From Kaistella sp. (GTDB lineage Bacteria; Bacteroidota; Bacteroidia; Flavobacteriales; Weeksellaceae), in the NCBI GenBank assembly GCA_019459085.1, contig JAIBEW010000015.1:1-55704 (forward strand): DNA of 55,704 nt. Reading direction: 5' to 3'. The first letter of the stretch is position 1; every line of letters begins with the position of its first letter. Below, piece after piece: positions 46,826 through 55,704 of the stretch. The position numbers were made by a program, and so were the translations under genes. A model generated the notes under the pieces. It was not told the DNA's origin. It made no database searches and saw only the letters and a program-made list of their open reading frames with translations.

Positions 46826-49387
46826 ATGACTAAAACTGAAATTACTCAAACATTAACCAAAAAAACTTTAGGACTTACCTTACTTTTATCCGCTGCAGCA
46901 TTTGCTTTTGCTCAGGAAAAAGTGAATGTATCCGGTAAAATTGTTGATGCGCAGAACCAGACGGTTCCATACGCCTCAGTAACTTTTTCAAATCCCACCA
47001 ACAAACTTTTCAGCGATGCCGCTTTAACCGATGAGCAGGGAAATTACACCCTTCAACTGGTTCCGGGAAATTATGAAATTACCATTGAAGCGGTAGATTT
47101 TACGAAAGCAAGCCTGAACAAACAGATTTCAGGACCGGGATCCATCGGAAACCTTACCATTTCAAGAGAACAGGTGACCACTGGCATTGCCACTCAGGAA
47201 ATTCAGGGAGTCGTAATCGCCGCGCCGTCTACGAAAGCTTACCGCGTGGAAATCGATAAGAAAGTGTACGATCCATCTTTGGATATTGTTGCAAAAGGAG
47301 GTAATCTTCAGGATGTTTTGGCGAATGTACCTTCTGTGGATGTAGATACTGACGGAACAGTTTCGATGCGTGGAAATTCGAATGTGCGTTTTTTAATCAA
47401 CGGAAAACCTTCTTCCATGCTTGGAATTGATGACGGCGCTAACGCTTTACAATCGATTCCTGCAGACCAGATCGAAAGAATTGAAGTCATCACGAATCCT
47501 TCCTCAAAATACGAAGCCAGCGGTACAGCGGGAATTCTGAATATTATTCTGAAAAAATCCAAAAAAGTAGGTTTCAACGGTAGCGTTGAGGGTACTTTGG
47601 GTTATTTGCCGACTACGAGATTAAATACCAATCTGAGCTGGAGAAAAGGAGCCTGGACGTACTACATCAATGGCGGCGGTGGTTACAGCAGAAACAAATC
47701 CAAAAACAATTCAGAATTCAATTCGTTTCTTGATCCAACGATGCTGAACGACGGTTTCTCAATGAAATCCATTCAAAACGGGACCAACGAGGGCGAAAAT
47801 AAAAACTACAACGTCACGACCGGATTTGTGGTGGATCTTACGGAAAAATCTTCGCTGAATGCTTCGGTCATGTTCCGGAACTTTAACAATGAGTCCACTG
47901 CTGAAACCACTTATTACGACAATATCATTCTGAAAGACAGAAATGCGGTTGGTTACCCGGCGGTTCCCTATATTCTGCAGGACCAGTTTACGAACAGATT
48001 GAGTGTGGGAACCAACATTAACAATTCATTTCAGGCAGATTTAGGTTTCGATCAGAAAATCGGCGACAACGGTCAGCTTCTTTCCCTTGCGACAAGTTAT
48101 CAAAAAAACAAAAGCGACGGAACCTCTGTGATTACGGAAAACGGTTTCGATAACGAGTTTGATATTGCGACTTTAACTTCAAATAACATTCTCACCAATT
48201 CAGAAAACACTACTTTTTTAGCAAAAGCAGATTATGAACTTCCTGTTGGTGAATTTTCTAAAATTGAAGCTGGGGCAAGGTTTGATGCCAACAAAAATGA
48301 TTATGATTATTACGTGGATCAAAGCGAAAACGGCGGCGCGATTGCTGTGCTTCCGGAGTTTACCAGTACCACATTTTACAATGAAACTATTCTGGCTGGT
48401 TATGCACAGTTTAAAAGCAAGATCAACAATTTCGGTTATCAGGTAGGTTTAAGAGCTGAAAATACTGACATTGGAGTGAATTTTAAAAGAATCAGCGATG
48501 CTGAACAGGTAAGCGTAGAAAAAAATTATCTGAAGTTTTTTCCGAGTGTATTCTTAAGCTATGATCTGGATAAAAACAATCAGCTTTTGCTTAATTATTC
48601 AAGGAGAATCAACAGGCCAAGGTCATTTTTCCTCATTCCTTTCATGTCTTATAACAATAACAGAAACCTTTTCAGCGGAAATCCGGATCTGAACCCGACT
48701 TACGAAAATTCATTTGAGCTGGGTTACAACTTATCGAAAAGCAAAGTGACCTTCAACCCCACTCTGTACTACAAAAAATCTGAAGACGAAGTAAACTTTT
48801 ATCAGTACAGCGGACTGAATGATGAAGGAAATACCGTTATCTACACCATGCCGGTAAATGCAGGAACCGAAAGCCAGTACGGTTTAGACCTGAATGCTAC
48901 TTACGATCCCTTCAAATGGTGGAAAATAATGGGAAGCGCAGATGTTTTCGGCTACAAAAACGAAGGTTCTTTTGAAGATTTCGACTTCTCTGGAGAAGGA
49001 TTCTCTACAAGATTCCGTTTGACAAATACCTTCAAACCTGATAAAAAAACAAGTGTTCAGATTCAGGGTTTCTACCGTGGAGCGCAAAATACAGTGTCGC
49101 AACAGAGAGAACCGATGTACGCGGTGAATTTGGGCGCAAGCCGAACGATTCTTGACGGAAACGGAACGGTTTCATTCAACATTCAGGATATTTTCAATAC
49201 CCGTGCAAGAGAAAACGTGACGGTTACTCCAAGTTACTCGCAATACAGTTATATGCAGTGGCAGCCACGACAGTTCAGTATTTCCCTCACTTACCGTTTC
49301 AAACAGGGTGAGAAAGTGGAACAGCCAAAGAGAAAGAAAGACATCAACAGCAACGCGACCGGCGACGAAGATCAGGGTCCGATGTAA
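46826..49387 (+). CDS. TonB-dependent receptor-type outer-membrane protein
   Basis: 853 residues: signal peptide (1-29, ending AFAQ), carboxypeptidase-regulatory-like domain (about 32-115), plug domain (about 125-250; GNLQDVLANVPSVDVDTDGT, RGNSNVRFLINGKPSSM, ERIEVITNPSSKYEASGTAG) and a 22-strand-type barrel of the OMP_b-brl_3 class. Unusually a charged 22-residue tail (KVEQPKRKKDINSN...) follows the last barrel strand. No SusD partner is adjacent; substrate unknown. Confidence 0.88.
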   Translation: MTKTEITQTLTKKTLGLTLLLSAAAFAFAQEKVNVSGKIVDAQNQTVPYASVTFSNPTNKLFSDAALTDEQGNYTLQLVPGNYEITIEAVDFTKASLNKQISGPGSIGNLTISREQVTTGIATQEIQGVVIAAPSTKAYRVEIDKKVYDPSLDIVAKGGNLQDVLANVPSVDVDTDGTVSMRGNSNVRFLINGKPSSMLGIDDGANALQSIPADQIERIEVITNPSSKYEASGTAGILNIILKKSKKVGFNGSVEGTLGYLPTTRLNTNLSWRKGAWTYYINGGGGYSRNKSKNNSEFNSFLDPTMLNDGFSMKSIQNGTNEGENKNYNVTTGFVVDLTEKSSLNASVMFRNFNNESTAETTYYDNIILKDRNAVGYPAVPYILQDQFTNRLSVGTNINNSFQADLGFDQKIGDNGQLLSLATSYQKNKSDGTSVITENGFDNEFDIATLTSNNILTNSENTTFLAKADYELPVGEFSKIEAGARFDANKNDYDYYVDQSENGGAIAVLPEFTSTTFYNETILAGYAQFKSKINNFGYQVGLRAENTDIGVNFKRISDAEQVSVEKNYLKFFPSVFLSYDLDKNNQLLLNYSRRINRPRSFFLIPFMSYNNNRNLFSGNPDLNPTYENSFELGYNLSKSKVTFNPTLYYKKSEDEVNFYQYSGLNDEGNTVIYTMPVNAGTESQYGLDLNATYDPFKWWKIMGSADVFGYKNEGSFEDFDFSGEGFSTRFRLTNTFKPDKKTSVQIQGFYRGAQNTVSQQREPMYAVNLGASRTILDGNGTVSFNIQDIFNTRARENVTVTPSYSQYSYMQWQPRQFSISLTYRFKQGEKVEQPKRKKDINSNATGDEDQGPM

Positions 49388-49414
49388 TGTCAGATGTTAG
49401 ATGTTGGATGTTAG
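49387..49414. repeat. RGATGTT heptad repeat, copy A
   Basis: Three units of [A/G]GATGTT (49392-49412). The same heptad is found beyond the other end of galE. Confidence 0.6.
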
Positions 49415-49420
49415 AAAGTA

Positions 49421-49454
49421 AAAAATCCTGAAATTAGTTTTTCAGGATTTTTTT
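49421..49454 (+). terminator. terminator of TonB-receptor gene
   Basis: AAAAATCCTGAAA, 6-base loop, TTTCAGGATTTTT and further T. Confidence 0.85.
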
Positions 49455-49500
49455 ATTGTACCAAGTGAAAAAGTGATTTCTAACTTCTCCGGTCTAATTT

Positions 49501-50517
49501 CTAACTTCTACTCTCCAAATACTTCTGCCATTCCCAGGTCGTGCGCAATGCTTCTTCAAGAGTGGTTTCTGCCTTCCAGCCGAGTTCTCTTTCTGCTTTA
49601 TCAGCATTTGCAAAAGCAATAGTAATATCTCCTGCTCTTCTGGCGCAGATCTGGTACGGAACTTCAACATGATTGGCTCTTTCAAAAGCTCCCACGACTT
49701 CCAGAACCGATGAACCTTTTCCGGTTCCGAGGTTGTAAATATCAATCACGGTTTCTGAAGTCTCGTTCAGGAGTTTCTGCAACGCTTTTACGTGTGCTTT
49801 GGCCAAATCCACGACATAAATATAATCGCGGATCGCGGTTCCGTCTTCCGTAGGATAATCATTTCCCCAGATGCTCAGTTTTTCACGGATTTTTGACGCC
49901 GTTTGCGTCACGTAAGGAACGAGATTATTCGGAATTCCGAGCGGAAGTTCTCCTAAAAGTGCCGAAGGATGAGAACCGATCGGATTAAAATACCGCAAAA
50001 GCGTCACTTTTTTCTGATAAGCAGTCGCAAAATCCTTTAAAATCTCCTCTCCCATCTGTTTTGTTTTCCCGTAGGAAGATTCCGGAGTTTTGAGTGGGGT
50101 ACTTTCATGAATTGGCTGTTCATCGGCCTGTCCGTAAACCGTGCAGGAGGAACTGAAAATAAAATTCGAGATATTTCTCTTTTTGAATTCCTGCAGGATA
50201 TTGATTAATGTGAATAGGTTGTTTTCGTAATAATCAAGGGGTTTTTCCTGGCTTTCACCAACGGCTTTATACGCTGCAAAGTTGATGCAGCCATCAATTT
50301 GATGTGCATCGAAAACCTGAGAAAGAAGTTCTTTCCTCTTCAAATCGAAAGGATAAAACACCGGTTTTTTCCCGGCGACTTCCTCAATATTCTTTAAAAT
50401 AAACTTTTCCGAATTCGACAGGTCATCTACGATAACGACATCAAAATTATTATTGAGAAGCTCCACAACGGTATGCGAACCAATATAGCCGAGGCCGCCT
50501 GTTACGAGTATTGTCAT
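49501..50517 (-). CDS. galE: UDP-glucose 4-epimerase
   Basis: 338 residues, an SDR-fold enzyme interconverting UDP-glucose and UDP-galactose. NAD motif GGLGYIG (7-13), S122-S124 and the catalytic Y149-xxx-K153 pair have the same numbering as E. coli GalE. It is next to an aminotransferase gene on the same strand, 33 bp apart, which could place both in surface-sugar synthesis. Confidence 0.94.
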   Translation of the reverse strand: MTILVTGGLGYIGSHTVVELLNNNFDVVIVDDLSNSEKFILKNIEEVAGKKPVFYPFDLKRKELLSQVFDAHQIDGCINFAAYKAVGESQEKPLDYYENNLFTLINILQEFKKRNISNFIFSSSCTVYGQADEQPIHESTPLKTPESSYGKTKQMGEEILKDFATAYQKKVTLLRYFNPIGSHPSALLGELPLGIPNNLVPYVTQTASKIREKLSIWGNDYPTEDGTAIRDYIYVVDLAKAHVKALQKLLNETSETVIDIYNLGTGKGSSVLEVVGAFERANHVEVPYQICARRAGDITIAFANADKAERELGWKAETTLEEALRTTWEWQKYLESRS

Positions 50518-50520
50518 GAT

Positions 50521-50541
50521 GGATGTTGGATGTTGGATGTT
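50521..50541. repeat. RGATGTT heptad repeat, copy B
   Basis: GGATGTT repeated three times exactly, between galE and the aminotransferase gene; same unit and orientation as at 49392-49412. Confidence 0.6.
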
Positions 50542-50550
50542 GTGCAGAAA

Positions 50551-51675
50551 TTATTTTAAAAACTCCAAAACAGAGTCGGTAATATATTTCAGCTGCTCAT
50601 CATCGAGTTCTGTATGCATTGGAAGCGAAATGACTTCATCCAAAAGCTTATCCGTATTCATAAAATCCTTGTCATCGCTGTCCTGAAAATAGGCTTTCTG
50701 TTTTCTTAGAGCCACCGGATAATAAATCATGGCCGGAATTTCTTTTTCCGTCAAAAACTGCTGCAGTTCATTGCGTTTTCCGTTCAAAATTCTCAAAGTG
50801 TACTGGTGAAAAACATGAGTCGAATTTTCTGCTCTTTTCGGCGTTAAGATATTGGGATTACCTGCGAATGCCTCATCATAATAATCTGCGGCTTTTCTGC
50901 GCGCTTCGTTGTAGGAATCCAGAAGCGGCAGTTTTTTCCTTAAAACAGTTGCCTGAATACTGTCGAGACGGGAATTTACACCCACTTCGTCGTGATAATA
51001 TCTTTCATACATTCCGTGGTTCACGATGCCTCTGATTTTAAATGCCAAAGCATCATCATCCGTAAAAATCGCGCCGCCGTCTCCGTAACAACCAAGATTT
51101 TTTGAAGGAAAGAAAGAAGTCGTGCCTACGATTCCCATTGTTCCTGATTTTTTCACCGTTCCGTCTGAAAAAGTAAAGGTTGAACCGATTGCCTGAGCAT
51201 TGTCTTCGATCACATAGAGATTGTGTTCTTTTGCAATTTTCAGGATTTCCTCCATATTCGAACACTGTCCGAAAAGATGAACCGGAATGATGGCTTTGGT
51301 TTTCGGAGTGATGGCGGCTTTCAGTTTTTCGGTATCAATGGTAAACGTATCATAATCAACATCCACCAAAACCGATTTCAGTTTTAAGAGATGAATCACT
51401 TCAACAGTAGCTGCGAAAGTAAAATCTGCGGTAATTACCTCGTCGCCTTCTTCCAAATCCAGAGCCATCAGAGCGATCTGTAGTGCATCAGTTCCGTTTG
51501 CACACGGAATAACATGTTTTACTTCCAGATACTGCTCCAGTTCGGACTGAAAAGACTTCACTTCCGGACCGTTGATGAACGCGGCGGAATCCATCACATT
51601 TAAAACTGCATTATCAACCTCTGACTTTATTTTATAGTATTGACTTTGAAGGTCAACCATCTGTATTTTTTTCAT
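50551..51675 (-). CDS. DegT/DnrJ/EryC1/StrS-family sugar aminotransferase
   Basis: 374 residues from MKKIQMVDLQSQY, the typical start; the frame extends 16 codons upstream into AT-rich leader. PLP-binding Lys is K192 in SFFPSKNLGCYGDGG, with D158 in EDNAQAIGS. The family transaminates keto-sugar nucleotides for lipopolysaccharide, capsule or glycoprotein sugars. Product identity cannot be set from sequence alone. Neighbour galE supports a nucleotide-sugar role. Confidence 0.9.
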   Translation of the reverse strand: MKKIQMVDLQSQYYKIKSEVDNAVLNVMDSAAFINGPEVKSFQSELEQYLEVKHVIPCANGTDALQIALMALDLEEGDEVITADFTFAATVEVIHLLKLKSVLVDVDYDTFTIDTEKLKAAITPKTKAIIPVHLFGQCSNMEEILKIAKEHNLYVIEDNAQAIGSTFTFSDGTVKKSGTMGIVGTTSFFPSKNLGCYGDGGAIFTDDDALAFKIRGIVNHGMYERYYHDEVGVNSRLDSIQATVLRKKLPLLDSYNEARRKAADYYDEAFAGNPNILTPKRAENSTHVFHQYTLRILNGKRNELQQFLTEKEIPAMIYYPVALRKQKAYFQDSDDKDFMNTDKLLDEVISLPMHTELDDEQLKYITDSVLEFLK

Positions 51676-51693
51676 AAAAAAAATATATTTTTT

Positions 51694-51701
51694 CAAATTT
51701 A
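51694..51701 (-). promoter_or_regulatory. -7 box of aminotransferase/galE unit
   Basis: TAAATTTG on the minus strand, 18 nt before the chosen start codon, supporting the start at 51675 rather than 51723. Confidence 0.5.
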
Positions 51702-51781
51702 ATAAATTTAAAATGCCTTTCAAAAAATTTGAGGCTTTTTACCGTATGCTTTCGGGATTATTTTAAAAGAAACAGGAACTT

Positions 51782-51815
51782 AAAAAAAATCAGGAAGCGT
51801 TGGCTTCCTGATTTT
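51782..51815 (-). terminator. terminator of helicase gene
   Basis: ATCAGGAAGC, 4-base loop, GCTTCCTGAT (51789-51812), with TTTTTTTT on the minus-strand 3' side. Confidence 0.9.
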
Positions 51816-51816
51816 A

Positions 51817-53166
51817 CTATTTTTTTCGTTTCGCTTTCGATTTGGCTTTTTGCTGAGCCCTGTTTGCGCCGATTTTTTTCGGTTCTTTTCTGCGGTGTGG
51901 TCCGCCCCAGTTTTCTTTCGTATTTTTTTCCTTTTTCGCGTGGAAGGCACCGCCGCCTTCTTCAAGCTTCACGGTATGGGCGTTTTTCATTACGATTTCA
52001 TCCTTCTCCGACGCGATTTTAACAGGATTGACTTTCACCGCCTCCGGGAAGCCTTTCATCTTCACTTCTTTGTCCATCAAAAGTTCGATTTCCAAAAGCT
52101 GCGCTTCTTCTTTTTTCGTCACGAAAGCAACAGCGATACCGTCTTTATCCGCTCTACCCGTTCTTCCGATTCTGTGGATGTACTGCTCCGGAACCTCTGG
52201 AATCTCAAAATTAACAACGTGCGTAATATCTGAAATATCCAGACCTCTCGCCATGATATCTGTGGTGATCAGTCCGCGGATTTCCTGGTTTTCAAAACTT
52301 TTCATCGCATTCAGACGGTAGTTCTGGGATTTGTTGGAATGAATCACATCAAACTCTTCCGGGAAAAGTTCTTCGATTTTGGTATGCAGGTAATCTGCAT
52401 TTTTTTTGTTGTTGCAGAAAATGAGGACTTTCGAAAAATCCGCGTCGTTTTTCAGCAGATATTCCAGAAGGTTGATTTTAGTATGGAAATTCTCCACTTT
52501 ATAACCGTACTGCTGAATTTTCTCCAGCGGAGTTCCCGATTTCGCCAGTGAAATTTCCATCGGATTGGCAAAATACTCTTCCAGTACAGAATCTACTGCT
52601 TCCGTCATCGTAGCAGAAAAAAGGATGTTCTGTCTTTTCTCCCGCATCATCGTAAAAATATTCGAAAGCTGTGCTTTGAAACCGAGGTTCAGCATTTCAT
52701 CAAATTCATCAACAATAAGTTGCTGAACTTCTTTCAGGGAAATGGCATTATCAATCGCAAGATCCATAATTCTTCCCGGAGTTCCGACAAGGATATCGCA
52801 GCCGTCATTGAAGAGCAGTTTCTGCGTCTTAATGTTCACGCCGCCATAAATTCCGACAACTCTGGCAGTGATGTTCTTTGTAAGGTTTTTAACAATGTCA
52901 GAAACCTGAACCACAAGCTCGCGGGTTGGAACCAAAATCACCACAGTAGGATTTCCGGTTTTGTTGTATTTCCAGGTTTTGAGAACGGGCAGTAAATAAG
53001 CGAGGGTTTTTCCGGTTCCGGTTTGGGCAATTCCCATCACGTCGCGGCCAGAAAGTATTGGTTTCAGGGTTTTTACCTGAATAGGAGTCGGTTCAAAAAG
53101 GTTGGAATCAGCAAGAACGTCGAGGATTTTTTCCGGTAATTCGAAATCGGCAAAAGTGGTATTCAT
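51817..53166 (-). CDS. DEAD-box-type ATP-dependent RNA helicase
   Basis: 449 residues from MNTTFADFELPEKIL. Motifs: Q (FEPTPIQ, 24-30), I (AQTGTGKT, 47-54), Ia (PTREL, 80-84), Ib (TPGR, 129-132), II (DEFD, 153-156, instead of DEAD), III (SAT), V (TTDIMARGLDI) and VI (HRIGRTGR). The basic tail (about 415-449, rich in Lys/Arg) probably aids RNA binding. Likely in ribosome assembly or RNA decay. An extension to 53181 is possible but less typical. Confidence 0.93.
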   Translation of the reverse strand: MNTTFADFELPEKILDVLADSNLFEPTPIQVKTLKPILSGRDVMGIAQTGTGKTLAYLLPVLKTWKYNKTGNPTVVILVPTRELVVQVSDIVKNLTKNITARVVGIYGGVNIKTQKLLFNDGCDILVGTPGRIMDLAIDNAISLKEVQQLIVDEFDEMLNLGFKAQLSNIFTMMREKRQNILFSATMTEAVDSVLEEYFANPMEISLAKSGTPLEKIQQYGYKVENFHTKINLLEYLLKNDADFSKVLIFCNNKKNADYLHTKIEELFPEEFDVIHSNKSQNYRLNAMKSFENQEIRGLITTDIMARGLDISDITHVVNFEIPEVPEQYIHRIGRTGRADKDGIAVAFVTKKEEAQLLEIELLMDKEVKMKGFPEAVKVNPVKIASEKDEIVMKNAHTVKLEEGGGAFHAKKEKNTKENWGGPHRRKEPKKIGANRAQQKAKSKAKRKK

Positions 53167-53225
53167 CAGTAATATAATCAATTAAAAGAAAGGAAGTCTG
53201 ATGCAACGCAAGGTGTTACACGCTG

Positions 53226-53233
53226 CAAAGATA
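53226..53233 (-). promoter_or_regulatory. -7 box of helicase gene
   Basis: TATCTTTG on the minus strand, giving a leader of roughly 50-60 nt, a feature common for RNA helicase genes. Confidence 0.4.
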
Positions 53234-53239
53234 AGGTTT

Positions 53240-53268
53240 TTGAAAATGTAAAACTTTTTGTAATTTAG
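53240..53268 (+). promoter_or_regulatory. promoter of lipoprotein gene
   Basis: TTG (53240-53242), 18 bp, TAATTTAG (53261-53268; 7 of 8 match). The start codon is 5 nt after the box. Confidence 0.4.
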
Positions 53269-53273
53269 TAGGG

Positions 53274-53924
53274 ATGAAAAAGCTGATTATTTTCTTCGTT
53301 TTCGCCTTTGTCTTTTCCTGTTCTGACAAAAAGGAGAAAGAAAATTCTGCTGTCACAGTTTCTGAAAAAGAAAAGGTGACGGCCACCGCAAAACCTGCCG
53401 CAGTCCCGGCAATTCCTTCAGACTGGCTTCAGTTTTACACAGAACGCGATGCTGAATTTAAGCCGGACGGTTTCCGGTTTCTGGATGAAAGGAATTTCGA
53501 TTTAAAGATGGAGGGTCACGTTCCCGGAAAATTTAATCAGGATTTCAATCCTATCTACGCACCGTTTCTGGTTTTCAATCCATCCAAAACCTTATATCTG
53601 GATTTCGACAGCTACCAGTGGAGTTTGGCTCCGGATGGAAATGCTGGTTTTGAAGCCGATCAGGAACTGAATCTGGTGGATTTAAAAAATAAAAGCGTTT
53701 CAAGAATTGCTTTTTACGGTCCGTCGTTCTGGATTGAAGACGCTTACTGGAAAAATGATTCGGTGTTTGTAACACTCGAAAACAGTTATGACAAAGTGCT
53801 CTTTATGAATGAGTATGATTTGAAAACCATGAAAAAGAAGAGCTATCAATATCCCGATACATTGAAATTTTCCAGCGATTATGCAAAACTCCGTTTGAGG
53901 AAGAACGGAATTAAGGTGGAGTAA
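53274..53924 (+). CDS. predicted lipoprotein, unknown function
   Basis: 216 residues with lipobox Cys16 (MKKLIIFFVFAFVFSC), a Lys/Glu and Ala/Pro-rich linker (about 18-45) and a beta-rich mature domain with many aromatic residues (DWLQFYTERDAEFKPDGFRF, SWSLAPDGNAGF-like segments). No named family recognised. It is expected on the periplasmic or outer membrane. Single gene, divergent from the helicase gene. Confidence 0.65.
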   Translation: MKKLIIFFVFAFVFSCSDKKEKENSAVTVSEKEKVTATAKPAAVPAIPSDWLQFYTERDAEFKPDGFRFLDERNFDLKMEGHVPGKFNQDFNPIYAPFLVFNPSKTLYLDFDSYQWSLAPDGNAGFEADQELNLVDLKNKSVSRIAFYGPSFWIEDAYWKNDSVFVTLENSYDKVLFMNEYDLKTMKKKSYQYPDTLKFSSDYAKLRLRKNGIKVE

Positions 53925-53941
53925 TTTTTTGGTAATCATAA

Positions 53942-53975
53942 AAAAAACCTTGTAAAAAAATACAAGGTTTTTAAT
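53942..53975. terminator. bidirectional terminator
   Basis: AAAAACCTTGTA, 6-base A-loop, TACAAGGTTTTT (53942-53971), between convergent lipoprotein and guaA genes. Confidence 0.85.
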
Positions 53976-53976
53976 T

Positions 53977-55506
53977 TTATTCCCACTCGATGGTTGCAGG
54001 AGGTTTGCTTGAAATATCATAAGCAACCCGGTTGATACCACGAACTTCGTTGATGATTCTGTTGGAAACGGTTTCGAGAAATTCCCACGGAAATCTGCTG
54101 AAAGTAGCCGTCATAAAATCGGTGGTGTTTGCTGAACGGACGACTGCGGTATATTCGTAAGTCCTTTCATCTCCCATTACACCAACAGATTTCACCGGAA
54201 GGAGTACTACAAAAGCCTGAGAAACTTTTTCGTACAGATTGTTTTTATACAGCTCTTCAATAAAAATATCGTCGGCTTCCTGCAGGATTTTCACTTTTTC
54301 TTCGTCTACTTCACCTAAAATCCTAATTCCCAAACCTGGGCCCGGAAACGGGTGACGGTGAACCAGGTGATGCGGAATCCCGAGTTCCTCCCCCACTTTT
54401 CTCACTTCATCTTTGAAAAGTTCGCGCAAAGGTTCAAGAAGTTCAAAATCCATTTCCTCAGGGAGGCCACCCACATTGTGGTGGGATTTAATGACTGCTG
54501 AAGGACCTTTCACCGACTGCGATTCGATGACATCAGGATAAATGGTTCCCTGCGCGAGGAATTTCGCGCCTTCAATTTTATGCGATTCTTCATCGAAAAC
54601 GGAAACAAACTCGTTGCCGATGACTTTTCTTTTTTCTTCAGGATCCGAAATGCCTTTCAGTTTGGATAAAAATCTTTCGGAAGCATCGATCATCTTAATT
54701 TTCAGGTGAAAATGCTCGCCGTAATTTTTCATGACTTTTTCAGCCTCTTCTTTCCGCAAAAGTCCGGTATCTACAAAAATACACTGCAGCTGGTCACCGA
54801 TGGCTTTATGAATGAGCACCGCCGCCACCGAGGAATCTACACCGCCGGAAAGTCCGAGAATCACTTTCTGGTCGCCCACTTTTGCCTTGATTTCAGCAAC
54901 CGTTTCATCGATATAATTGGTGAGTTTCCAGTTTTTCGGAGCGTGGCAAATGTCAAATACGAAATTGTCAATCATCCGCGAACCTTCGTCGGTGTGGGAA
55001 ACTTCTGGATGAAACTGAACGCAGTAGATTTTTTTGGATTCATTAGAGATCGCAGAAATCACGTCCGTCATTCCGTTAACGGAAAAACCTTCCGGAAGCG
55101 TTTCCACTTCATCGAAATGGCTCATCCAAACGGTAGAGAAACGGCTGACTCCTGAAAGCAGGGAGTTTGATTTCTGAATTTCGAGTTTGGCTTTACCATA
55201 TTCCCCTTTTTCTCCTTTTTTTACTTTTCCACCCAACAAATGCGTGATCAGCTGCATTCCGTAGCAGATTCCGAGAACTGGAATACCCTGCGCGAAAAGT
55301 TCCTTCTCTACAAGATGTGCATTCTCAGCGTTTACGGAACTCGGACCGCCGGAAAGGATGATTCCGGAAGGATTTCTGGAGAGTATTTCCTGCAGACTGG
55401 TATTGAAAGGTAACACTTCGGAATACACGCCCAGTTCGCGGATTCTTCTGGCAATAAGCTGGTTGTACTGTGAACCGAAGTCGAGGATGATGATGCCTTT
55501 GTTCAT
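53977..55506 (-). CDS. guaA: GMP synthase (glutamine-hydrolysing)
   Basis: 509 residues. Class I glutamine amidotransferase domain (about 1-190) with C81 (GICYGMQL), H166 and E168 (FHPEVS); ATP pyrophosphatase domain with LGLSGGVDSSVAA near residue 220; C-terminal dimerisation domain ending KPPATIEWE. It turns XMP to GMP. Single gene at the window end. No purine riboswitch is evident in its 198 bp upstream, though that end has a poor-quality tail. Confidence 0.97.
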   Translation of the reverse strand: MNKGIIILDFGSQYNQLIARRIRELGVYSEVLPFNTSLQEILSRNPSGIILSGGPSSVNAENAHLVEKELFAQGIPVLGICYGMQLITHLLGGKVKKGEKGEYGKAKLEIQKSNSLLSGVSRFSTVWMSHFDEVETLPEGFSVNGMTDVISAISNESKKIYCVQFHPEVSHTDEGSRMIDNFVFDICHAPKNWKLTNYIDETVAEIKAKVGDQKVILGLSGGVDSSVAAVLIHKAIGDQLQCIFVDTGLLRKEEAEKVMKNYGEHFHLKIKMIDASERFLSKLKGISDPEEKRKVIGNEFVSVFDEESHKIEGAKFLAQGTIYPDVIESQSVKGPSAVIKSHHNVGGLPEEMDFELLEPLRELFKDEVRKVGEELGIPHHLVHRHPFPGPGLGIRILGEVDEEKVKILQEADDIFIEELYKNNLYEKVSQAFVVLLPVKSVGVMGDERTYEYTAVVRSANTTDFMTATFSRFPWEFLETVSNRIINEVRGINRVAYDISSKPPATIEWE

Positions 55507-55683
55507 TTATTTTTTACTTTTATTACATTACAAACGTTTCCTGCTCTTTTTTAGTTCTTTTGAAGAGAGAAAAAGTCTGAATCTTATTTTATTCTGTGAT
55601 TAAATTTTCTAAAGAACATAATTTCTTTAAAAACCGGAACGATACTAGCCCCGATTGAAGAGGAAATCCTTTTTTTGTAGGAG

Positions 55684-55704
55684 CGGGGGGGGGGGGGGGG
55701 GGGG
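55684..55704. other. poly-G run at sequence end
   Basis: An uninterrupted run of 21 G finishes the window, after GAGC. In a genome of moderate GC this is most likely a sequencing or assembly artefact at a contig end. Confidence 0.8.

Noticed and set aside
50521-50541. GGATGTT triplet as CRISPR or regulator site
   Set aside because: Units are only 7 bp and lack spacers; better seen as a small tandem repeat.

Overview
The window looks like chromosomal DNA of a Bacteroidota bacterium of class Flavobacteriia, most likely family Weeksellaceae (Chryseobacterium/Kaistella-like; the family level is inference). The evidence is a fused SecDF, a PQQ-type dehydrogenase with a type IX secretion C-terminal sorting domain, Bacteroidota-style TonB-dependent and YaiO outer-membrane proteins, absence of Shine-Dalgarno sites, and many TAnnTTTG (-7) promoter boxes. 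No rRNA, tRNA, CRISPR array or insertion sequence was found. The last ~21 bases are a pure G run, probably a contig-end artefact.

Region 1 (1-8.4 kb) is accessory. It is AT-rich, all genes lie on the + strand, and short unrelated genes (HEPN protein, DUF4184 membrane protein, lipoproteins, unknowns) are separated by related ~95-140 bp imperfect palindromes. These have AAC...GTT-type ends, shared internal motifs and an ORF starting 10-57 nt after each one. This resembles an integron-like cassette array whose integrase lies outside the window. Its right half holds a serine hydrolase, a DUF3667 protein, a lipoprotein and a decayed gene, and ends at a shorter palindrome near 8.4 kb.

Region 2 (8.5-10.1 kb) carries an ArsR-SRPBCC-small protein operon with tandem operator-like sites, then a DUF1810 gene.

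Region 3 (10.3-20.6 kb) is the most interesting functional locus. A tightly packed minus-strand operon encodes a multi-PAS hybrid histidine kinase with HPt domain, a receiver-only regulator, a membrane-anchored HEAT protein, and a 1142-residue fusion of a processive GT2 glycosyltransferase with an LtaS-like phosphotransferase/sulfatase domain. A TPR/YaiO outer-membrane barrel is encoded convergently, the two stops overlapping. Together they suggest a regulated exopolysaccharide synthesis, modification and export system.

Region 4 (20.6-55.7 kb) is mostly core genome: LytS/LytTR pair and Kef-type antiporter, SlyD-like FKBP, topoisomerase III, nitroreductase, KatG, SecDF, sugar dehydrogenase, HemN, amino-acid permease, haem-binding DUF3365 lipoprotein, SQR-like flavoprotein, PnuC, DapF, MltG, TonB-type receptor, GalE, DegT aminotransferase, DEAD-box helicase and GuaA. 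Many transcription units end in clear hairpin-T terminators.
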